Of a DNA stretch of 64,000 bases, positions 63,747 to 64,000 are shown one piece after another; position 1 is the first letter of the stretch; each line of letters starts with the position of its first letter. Made by a program: the position numbers and the translations under genes. The stretch is taken from NCBI GenBank assembly GCA_943787375.1, contig CALSME010000006.1, positions 62,001 through 126,000 on the forward strand, read 5' to 3'. A model generated the notes under the pieces. That model made no database searches. It saw only the letters and a list, made by a program, of their open reading frames with translations, and had not been told where the DNA came from. This DNA is from an uncultured Polaribacter sp. (GTDB lineage: Bacteria > Bacteroidota > Bacteroidia > Flavobacteriales > Flavobacteriaceae).

Positions 63747-64000
63747 TTACATCTCCATCGAGTGGTAGACATTTTGAACGTCATCATCCTCTTCTAGCTT
63801 TTCTAAAAGCTTTTCAACATCTGCTTGTTGTTCTTCAGAAAGCTTATTTGTTGTCGTTGGAATTCTTTCAAAACCAGAAGATAAAATTTCAATATTTTCT
63901 TTTTCAAAGAAAGACTGTATCGCACCAAATTGTCCAAAGGGTGCATAAATGATGATTCCTTCTTCATCATCAAAAACTTCTTCTACTTCAAAATCAATGA
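63747..64000 (-). CDS. YebC/PmpR-family regulatory protein, C-terminal part
   Basis: A minus-strand frame enters from the right edge and stops at 63747. The 83 visible residues match the third domain of YebC/TACO1 proteins: an acidic stretch (FEVEEVFDDEEG), FGAIQSFFEKENIEILSSGFERIP, LSEEQQADVEKLLEKLEEDDDVQNVYHSM. These proteins act as transcriptional regulators or help ribosomes at proline stretches. It converges on menE with 9 bp between the stops. Confidence 0.9.
   Translation of the reverse strand, partial: IDFEVEEVFDDEEGIIIYAPFGQFGAIQSFFEKENIEILSSGFERIPTTTNKLSEEQQADVEKLLEKLEEDDDVQNVYHSMEM

Overview
The window comes from a chromosome of a marine-type member of the Flavobacteriaceae (Bacteroidota), most like Polaribacter or Tenacibaculum. 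The evidence is the AT-rich DNA, the type IX secretion and gliding genes (gldJ, porU, porV), the fused CcsB-CcsA cytochrome c protein, the menaquinone genes, and repeated TAnnTTTG promoter boxes instead of sigma70 sites. The genus is an inference.

Region 1 (1-21682) is a surface-polysaccharide locus of the Wzx/Wzy type, read almost entirely rightward. It opens with nucleotide-sugar genes: the tail of a nucleotide-sugar dehydrogenase, UDP-glucose dehydrogenase, a UDP-glucuronate epimerase, and a dTDP-glucose dehydratase with a short C-terminus. A very AT-rich variable core follows: the flippase, an uncharacterised QueC-like PP-loop protein paired with a polysaccharide pyruvyl transferase, two GT4 glycosyltransferases, an EpsG/Wzy-like polymerase, a GT2 gene broken by three +1 frameshifts, and a hexapeptide acyltransferase. 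A more conserved block comes next. It encodes a third GT4 and the PglC, PglD, PglE and PglF homologues, which would make N,N'-diacetylbacillosamine and load it on undecaprenyl phosphate. Wza, the tyrosine kinase Wzc (with a Tyr-Gly repeat tail) and, convergently, a PHP-type phosphatase close the locus. A strong hairpin separates the last two.

Region 2 (21837-31000) holds a BadF-type sugar kinase, murF and gldJ leftward, and porU, porV and cdd rightward. This is the conserved T9SS/gliding block. PorU is the sortase that releases CTD cargo, PorV is its outer-membrane shuttle, and GldJ is a lipoprotein of the motility/secretion machine. About 400 bp after cdd hold no convincing gene.

Region 3 (31408-51561) is mostly housekeeping: a KASIII-like condensing enzyme, guaA, a LysM plus periplasmic-binding-fold lipoprotein, a leftward group (tsaD, an LTA-synthase-like sulfatase-fold protein, ccsBA, a small TPR-like membrane protein), tamB, a sodium:solute symporter, pfkA-gapA and ridA.

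Region 4 (51631-64000) covers envelope biogenesis (lptD leftward; amidase and MCE/MlaD-like protein rightward), an Fe-S electron-transfer pair with a small SPOR-like lipoprotein, a menaquinone run (menA, SRPBCC-like protein, menC, CPBP protease, menE), and the C-terminal end of a YebC-family gene on the minus strand.

I saw no rRNA, tRNA, CRISPR array, integrase or intact insertion sequence. The least explained items are the QueC-like protein inside the glycan locus, the triply frameshifted GT2 gene, a 32-codon membrane-peptide frame at 7344-7442, and the empty stretch after cdd.
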